Shown here one piece after another: positions 7,720 through 12,185 of a stretch of 12,185 bases of DNA (position 1 is its first letter; every line of letters starts with the position of its first letter). The notes beneath the pieces were generated by a model. It saw only the letters and a list, made by a program, of their open reading frames with translations. It did not search any database and had not been told where the DNA came from. A program made the position numbers and the translations under genes. The DNA is from Flavobacteriales bacterium (GTDB lineage Bacteria; Bacteroidota; Bacteroidia; Flavobacteriales; BACL11), in NCBI GenBank assembly GCA_002710495.1, contig PAKE01000025.1, positions 16,044-28,228 of the forward strand. The letters run 5' to 3'.

Positions 7720-9258
7720 ACATTTTTCCGCACATTTCTCTCCATCAATAGCTGCCGAAATAATACCTCCAGCGTACCCGGCTCCTTCTCCACAAGGAAA
7801 AAGTCCTTCAATTTGAGGATGTTGGAAGGTTTTTTTGTCTCGTGGAATACGAACTGGAGAAGAGGTTCTGCTTTCTGGAGCGTGTATTACTGCTTCATTG
7901 GTTAAATATCCTTTCATTTGTTTGCCGATTTGTTTAAATCCTTCTGTCAAATTCTGGTTAATAAACTGAGGCAATAAATCTGATAATTTGGTTGAAGTAG
8001 TACCAGGAATATATGAGGTTTCTGGTATGTCTACAGATTGTTTGTTATTGGTAAAATCAACCAATCTTTGTGCTGGAACTTTTTGAGTTCCTCCTGCTAA
8101 TCTGCATGCCTTTTGTTCTATTTCTTTTTGAAATTGCATTCCAGCTAATGGTCCAAACTTTTCATATTTCACAAAATCTTCTAACTTTAATTCAACCACA
8201 ATCCCTGAGTTAGAAGTTTTAAAATCTCTTCTGGAGGGAGACCATCCATTGGTTACTACTTCTCCACTATTAGTAGCACATGGAGCTATGATTCCACCAG
8301 GACACATACAAAAAGAATAAACTCCTCTACCGTTTACTTGTTTTGTAACAGTGTAGGGTGCAGGAGGTAAAAATTCTCCTCTATTCTCACATTTATATTG
8401 TATCTGATCTATTAACTCTTGTGTGTGTTCAACCCTAACTCCAATTGCAAATTCTTTTTCCTGTATTTCTATTTCTTTTTTATAAAGTAGTTCAAAAATA
8501 TCTCTTGCTGAATGCCCTGTAGCTAATATTACTTTGTTTGAGTTTATTATATCATCTGAAAGTAGTTTTACTCCATCTACTTTATTATTTTTCAAAATAA
8601 TATCGGTCACGCAAGAATTAAACAAAATATTTCCTCCGTACTCTAAAATTGTCTCTCTAATTTTCTGAATAATTTTTGGTAGTTTATTTGTGCCAATATG
8701 AGGGTGAGCATCCACTCTTATTTCTGATGTAGCTCCATGCATTATAAGTACATCTAATATCTTATTTACATCACCTCTCTTTTTACTTCTGGTATAAAGT
8801 TTCCCATCTGAAAAAGTTCCTGCTCCGCCTTCTCCAAAACAGTAGTTAGATTCTTTATTTACGATATGTTTTTTTGTTAGTTTTGCTATGTCTTTTCTTC
8901 TTTCTTGAACATCTTTCCCTCTTTCAATTACAATCGGTTTTTTACCTTTTTCTAATAGTTTTAAAGCAGCAAACAGTCCAGCGGGTCCAGCTCCAATAAT
9001 TATAACTTCTTCTTTTCCGTTTGCATCTTTGTATACAGGAAGATTTTCTTTTGTTTTAATATGTTTTTCTGATACACAAACTCTTAGTTTTAGATTGATT
9101 TTTACTATTTTTTGTCTAGCATCTATTGATCGTTTTAATATTTCTAAATGAGTTATTTCAACTTCTTCTATTTTCAACTTCTTTGCAACTATATTTAATA
9201 GTAATGCTCTTTTAGAAGATTCTTCTGGTGATACTTGTATTTGTAAATCTTTAATCAT
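7717..9258 (-). CDS. FAD-dependent dehydrogenase/oxidoreductase (COG2509-like)
   Basis: The 513-residue protein contains a dinucleotide-binding fold at 84-113: VIIIGAGPAGLFAA with the GxGxxG glycines at 89, 91 and 94, and Glu112 at the end of the second strand, expected to bind the ribose of FAD. FGEGGAGTFSDGKLYTR (141-157) and the C-terminal GEGAGYAGGIISAAIDG are hallmarks of the uncharacterised FAD-dependent dehydrogenase family COG2509. About 80 residues precede the fold, as is usual in that family. No membrane segment or signal peptide is seen, so it is cytoplasmic. The substrate is unknown. I place the start at ATG 9258 rather than the in-frame ATG at 9273. The shorter start gives MIKDLQIQVSPEES, the N-terminus I would expect for this family, and the five extra codons overlap a -7 box. 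The gene is divergent from the protease at 9470. Confidence 0.88.
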   Translation of the reverse strand: MIKDLQIQVSPEESSKRALLLNIVAKKLKIEEVEITHLEILKRSIDARQKIVKINLKLRVCVSEKHIKTKENLPVYKDANGKEEVIIIGAGPAGLFAALKLLEKGKKPIVIERGKDVQERRKDIAKLTKKHIVNKESNYCFGEGGAGTFSDGKLYTRSKKRGDVNKILDVLIMHGATSEIRVDAHPHIGTNKLPKIIQKIRETILEYGGNILFNSCVTDIILKNNKVDGVKLLSDDIINSNKVILATGHSARDIFELLYKKEIEIQEKEFAIGVRVEHTQELIDQIQYKCENRGEFLPPAPYTVTKQVNGRGVYSFCMCPGGIIAPCATNSGEVVTNGWSPSRRDFKTSNSGIVVELKLEDFVKYEKFGPLAGMQFQKEIEQKACRLAGGTQKVPAQRLVDFTNNKQSVDIPETSYIPGTTSTKLSDLLPQFINQNLTEGFKQIGKQMKGYLTNEAVIHAPESRTSSPVRIPRDKKTFQHPQIEGLFPCGEGAGYAGGIISAAIDGEKCAEKC

Positions 9259-9262
9259 ACTA

Positions 9263-9270
9263 CAAAAATA
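9263..9270 (-). promoter_or_regulatory. -7 box immediately upstream of the FAD dehydrogenase start
   Basis: On the minus strand TATTTTTG fits TAnnTTTG, and only four bases separate it from the ATG at 9258. If used, transcription would begin at or very near the start codon, giving a leaderless or almost leaderless mRNA. It would also exclude the upstream ATG at 9273. No good -33 box is seen at the usual distance. Confidence 0.4.
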
Positions 9271-9316
9271 CATTCTTTACTATGAAAAAGAAATATTGTC
9301 GCAATTAGTTTTTTTG

Positions 9317-9348
9317 TTTGGAATTTATTTGAAATGTATTTACATTTG
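9317..9348 (+). promoter_or_regulatory. Distal promoter for the protease gene
   Basis: TTTG at 9317-9320 and TACATTTG at 9341-9348 are separated by 20 bases, the best two-part match to the Bacteroidetes TTTG/TAnnTTTG promoter in this window. Use of it would give a 5' leader of about 115 bases before the ATG at 9470. Confidence 0.5.
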
Positions 9349-9441
9349 TATAAAGTTAATCTGACTACTTAAATTTAAAATAACAATAAATATACGCATA
9401 ACTTTTAATACAAAAAATTATACAAATTAAATAATAATGAA

Positions 9442-9449
9442 TATATTTG
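9442..9449 (+). promoter_or_regulatory. Proximal -7 box for the protease gene
   Basis: TATATTTG followed by C matches TAnnTTTGY. It lies 20 bases before the ATG at 9470, the same spacing as at 2269-2276. There is no clear -33 element. Confidence 0.4.
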
Positions 9450-9469
9450 CTTAAATAAAATTAAAGTAT

Positions 9470-12185
9470 ATGAAAAAATTTTTTCTTTTGCTTCTTTCTG
9501 TGACTTGTTTTTTATCTTTTTCACAAATTATTGATTTGAATATTAAATCGGGTGATTTTGTAATTAATCAAAATTTAAATTCTGATATTTCTGATTCAGA
9601 TTCTTACAGAATATTATTTTTTAATAAATTGCCGACTGAAAATCAGAGGGATAATTTAGAACAACTTGGAGTTAAATTTTTATATTACCTTCCTAAAAAT
9701 ATTTTTGTTGTAAACTTAGAACAAAATCTCACTCAAAATAATTTATCTGAATTTGATATAATTTCTATTAATCCTATTTTATCATCTTACAAGATTGATT
9801 TTAAATTACAAAAAGATACATTTCCTAGTTGGTCTATAAAACATGATTTATTACATATTAAATTATTGTTATTTAAAGATGTTGATATTTCATCGATTAT
9901 TGAGCAGGTAATATTAGTTTCAGAGAATGTTGAGGAAATTAATGAAAATTCTAAATCAATAACAATTGCTATAGATCCAACGAATTTAATAACAATTGCT
10001 AACTTGTCTTTCGTTTCATATATCGAACCGATAGATGCTCCCGGTGAGCCTGAGAATTATAGTGGTAGAACTCTACATAGAACAAATGTAATTAATACAG
10101 ATTACGTAACAGGCAGAAATTATAATGGGGAGGGTGTTAATGTTGTTATGCAAGATGATGGATATGTACAACCACATATTGACAGGCAGGGAAGAGTAGA
10201 CGAAACTTTTTGTAATGGGTGTAGCTCATCTTCAGGAAACGATCATGGAGATCACTGTTCAGGTACTATAATGGGAGCTGGAAATTTAGATCCAAAAGGA
10301 AAGGGGATGGCTGATGGTTCTTTTTTATATACTATGGGTTATTCTACTCAAAACTATACAAATTCTAATGCATTTCCACTATTGCATACTAATTATGATG
10401 TTGTTATTACTTCAACTTCATATAGTAATGGTTGTAACGCTGGATATACATCATTAGCTAGAGATATTGATGAACAGAACAATAATTATCCATCACTTAT
10501 TCATATTTTTTCTGCAGGAAATAACGGTAGCTCTTCTTGTACTGATCCATATATATCAGGTACTAGTGGTGCTAACTGGGGTAATGTAACTGGAGGACAC
10601 AAACAAGCTAAAAATGTAATAGCAGTTGCCAACCTAACATCTACAAGTGGTTTGGCTAACTCATCTAGTAGAGGGCCTGCCGCAGATGGACGTATTAAGC
10701 CAGATATTGGAGCTAAAGGGTCAAGTGTATATTCTACAGAGCATAACAATACTTATGGAACTAAAACAGGGACATCTATGTCCTGTCCAGGTATTGCTGG
10801 AATAATGGCACAACTTTACCAAGCATACAGAGAGGTAAATAATGTTACAAACCCACCCTCTGCACTTATGAAATGTATAATGTTAAATTCAGCAGATGAT
10901 ATAGGTAATCCGGGTCCAGATTTTAGACATGGTTGGGGAGAAGTAAATGCATATAGAGCAGTAAGAATGATAGAAAACGGACATCATTTTGATGGTTCAA
11001 TTTCTCAGTCTTCTAATAATACCTATACTATCAATGTCCCTGCTAATTTGTCAAGAGTTAAAGTGATGGTTTATTGGCATGACAAAGAGGCAAGCACATC
11101 TGCTTCTATATCATTAGTTAATGATATTGATATTCAATTAACAACACCAGGAGGAGCTTCATACAATCCTTGGGTATTAGATCCAACTCCAAATTCTACA
11201 TTACTTAATCTAGATGCAGTAAGAGGTTTTGATGATCTAAATAATATGGAGCAAGTAACGATTGATAATCCTCCAGCGGGAAATTATACTCTTTCAATAG
11301 ATGGTTATGCAATACCATATGGCCCTCAACAATATTATGTTACATATGAGTTTATAGACTCTGATGTTGAGCTAACTTATCCAATAGGAGGAGAAGGATT
11401 GGTTCCAGGAGAGACAGAATACCTAAGATGGGATTCTGATCATAATCAGGGATTAATTGATATTGAGTATAGCACAAATGGTGGTAATAGTTGGAGTTCC
11501 ATAGCAACAAATGTTCAAATAACAAACAGATATTATAGCTGGCAAGTGCCAAATGTTGTAACAGATAATGCTTTGATAAGGATTACAGCTAATAATAACA
11601 CATCTCAATCATTATTTCCATTTACAATTATAGATGTTCCTTCAAATCTTAGTGTCTATTGGCCGTGTCCAGATTCAATAAATTTTTCTTGGAATGCTGT
11701 AAATGGAACAACATCTTATGAAATTAGTATGCTTGGTCAAAAATATATGGATTCTATTTTCACTACTACTAATACAAATGTGTGGGTTATTAATCCTAAT
11801 CCTAATGTTACTGATAGTTGGTTTTCTGTAAGATCAAAGATGAATAATGGAAAGGGTAGGAGAGCGATTGCTGTAAACGCTCAATCAATAAATAGTATTT
11901 GTTCAGGATATGGTTGTACGGACCCTGTAGCATATAATTATACTGTGTTAGCTATTGTTAATGATGGTTCATGTTGTTATGTTGCTGGATGTACTAATAT
12001 AAGTTCTGTAAATTATGATTCTACAGCTTGTTATGATGATGGATCATGCGTATCCGCTATATTAGGATGTACAGACCCAAATGCTACTAATTTTGATCCT
12101 AATGCTAATACATCTATATCTTTTGGAGGAGCTCCAGATAATACATTTGGTACAGGTGGTTTTTTTAATGGAGATCAACATTTAA
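9470..12185 (+). CDS. Secreted subtilisin-like (S8, Kp43-type) serine protease, 3'-truncated
   Basis: The frame from ATG 9470 is open for 905 codons to the window edge. Residues 1-18 are a signal peptide (FLSFS before Q19). Roughly 20-195 look like an inhibitory propeptide. The S8 catalytic domain (about 205-505) has Asp229 in VVMQDDGYV, His259 in HGDHCSG, the oxyanion Asn351 in SAGNNG, and Ser436 in GTSMSCPGIAG, so the triad is complete. About 515-630 is the beta-sandwich seen after Kp43-type proteases (LVNDIDIQL, NNMEQVTIDNPPAGNYTL). An Ig-like domain (about 633-721) and an FN3-like domain (about 723-808) follow. Three GCT repeats come next (from 815, 840 and 866), then the start of a domain shared with the protein at 2297. 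It is likely exported and degrades extracellular protein; a C-terminal sorting module is expected beyond the window but not seen. It is divergent from the FAD dehydrogenase. Confidence 0.93.
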   Translation, partial: MKKFFLLLLSVTCFLSFSQIIDLNIKSGDFVINQNLNSDISDSDSYRILFFNKLPTENQRDNLEQLGVKFLYYLPKNIFVVNLEQNLTQNNLSEFDIISINPILSSYKIDFKLQKDTFPSWSIKHDLLHIKLLLFKDVDISSIIEQVILVSENVEEINENSKSITIAIDPTNLITIANLSFVSYIEPIDAPGEPENYSGRTLHRTNVINTDYVTGRNYNGEGVNVVMQDDGYVQPHIDRQGRVDETFCNGCSSSSGNDHGDHCSGTIMGAGNLDPKGKGMADGSFLYTMGYSTQNYTNSNAFPLLHTNYDVVITSTSYSNGCNAGYTSLARDIDEQNNNYPSLIHIFSAGNNGSSSCTDPYISGTSGANWGNVTGGHKQAKNVIAVANLTSTSGLANSSSRGPAADGRIKPDIGAKGSSVYSTEHNNTYGTKTGTSMSCPGIAGIMAQLYQAYREVNNVTNPPSALMKCIMLNSADDIGNPGPDFRHGWGEVNAYRAVRMIENGHHFDGSISQSSNNTYTINVPANLSRVKVMVYWHDKEASTSASISLVNDIDIQLTTPGGASYNPWVLDPTPNSTLLNLDAVRGFDDLNNMEQVTIDNPPAGNYTLSIDGYAIPYGPQQYYVTYEFIDSDVELTYPIGGEGLVPGETEYLRWDSDHNQGLIDIEYSTNGGNSWSSIATNVQITNRYYSWQVPNVVTDNALIRITANNNTSQSLFPFTIIDVPSNLSVYWPCPDSINFSWNAVNGTTSYEISMLGQKYMDSIFTTTNTNVWVINPNPNVTDSWFSVRSKMNNGKGRRAIAVNAQSINSICSGYGCTDPVAYNYTVLAIVNDGSCCYVAGCTNISSVNYDSTACYDDGSCVSAILGCTDPNATNFDPNANTSISFGGAPDNTFGTGGFFNGDQHL
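11912..12115 (+). repeat. Three GCT(D/N) Cys repeats within the protease
   Basis: Repeat units start with GCTDPVAYNY (residue 815), GCTNISSVNY (840) and GCTDPNATNF (866), spaced 25-26 residues apart. The first two end in DGSC, so each has an initial and a final Cys. The third loses the final Cys and runs directly into the segment shared with the protein at 2297. Such repeats are frequent in extracellular proteins of marine Flavobacteriales and may bind calcium or act as stalks; this is inference. Confidence 0.75.

Noticed and set aside
9259..9273. Start of the FAD dehydrogenase at ATG 9273
   Set aside because: The extra residues MYFCS do not fit the N-terminus I would expect for this family and overlap a -7 box; ATG 9258 is preferred.
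9437..9454. Five-codon upstream ORF (MNIFA) before the protease
   Set aside because: It overlaps the proximal -7 box and is of a length expected by chance in AT-rich DNA; there is no ribosome-binding signal.
10501..10749. Minus-strand ORF of 82 codons
   Set aside because: It is antisense to the S8 catalytic domain, whose frame contains the oxyanion Asn and the segment leading to the catalytic Ser; it is a shadow.
11352..11552. Minus-strand ORF of 66 codons
   Set aside because: It is antisense to the Ig-like domain of the protease and rich in Leu/Tyr as expected from the complement of that region.

Overview
The window looks like part of a chromosome from an AT-rich, probably marine member of the Bacteroidetes, most likely Flavobacteriales. 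This is inferred from four signs. Several secreted proteins end in a short C-terminal sorting module of the type IX secretion (T9SS) kind. Upstream regions carry TAnnTTTG -7 boxes and A-rich leaders without Shine-Dalgarno sequences. The protein families present (choice-of-anchor B, GCTD-type Cys repeats, PKD plus sorting domain) are typical of that group. Base composition is strongly AT-rich throughout. No tRNA, rRNA, CRISPR array, transposase or phage gene is visible.

Layout: (1) 1-2232 is the 3' part of a topoisomerase IV/gyrase A-type gene, cut at its 5' end. (2) 2297-5391 is a two-gene unit for secreted proteins: a choice-of-anchor B protein and an SGNH-hydrolase/PKD protein, joined by a TAATG overlap. 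(3) 5439-6782 is a DEAD-box RNA helicase with DEVD in place of DEAD. (4) 6810-7030 is a decayed gene: a signal peptide and a sorting module with almost nothing between, broken by a frameshift and a nonsense codon. (5) On the minus strand, 7717-9258 is an FAD-dependent dehydrogenase, followed by 7050-7664, a small leucine-rich-repeat secreted protein. (6) 9470-12185 is a large subtilisin-like (S8, Kp43-type) secreted protease that is still open at the window edge. Two minus-strand ORFs inside it are shadows.

The genes fall into two groups. Housekeeping functions (topoisomerase, RNA helicase, FAD dehydrogenase) alternate with an exported group (2297-4255, 4255-5391, the relict at 6810-7030, 7050-7664, and the protease). 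Three intact exported proteins share a C-terminal module of the same length, 47 residues, starting at Thr-Asn-Ile. The relict keeps a recognisable copy. The choice-of-anchor B protein and the protease also share a separate Cys/Gly-rich segment leading into a beta-rich domain. I see no defence, mobile or biosynthetic system. The most notable items are the large unclosed protease, the signal-peptide-plus-sorting-module relict, the fixed-length module, and a promoter box that lies over the longer possible start of the FAD dehydrogenase.
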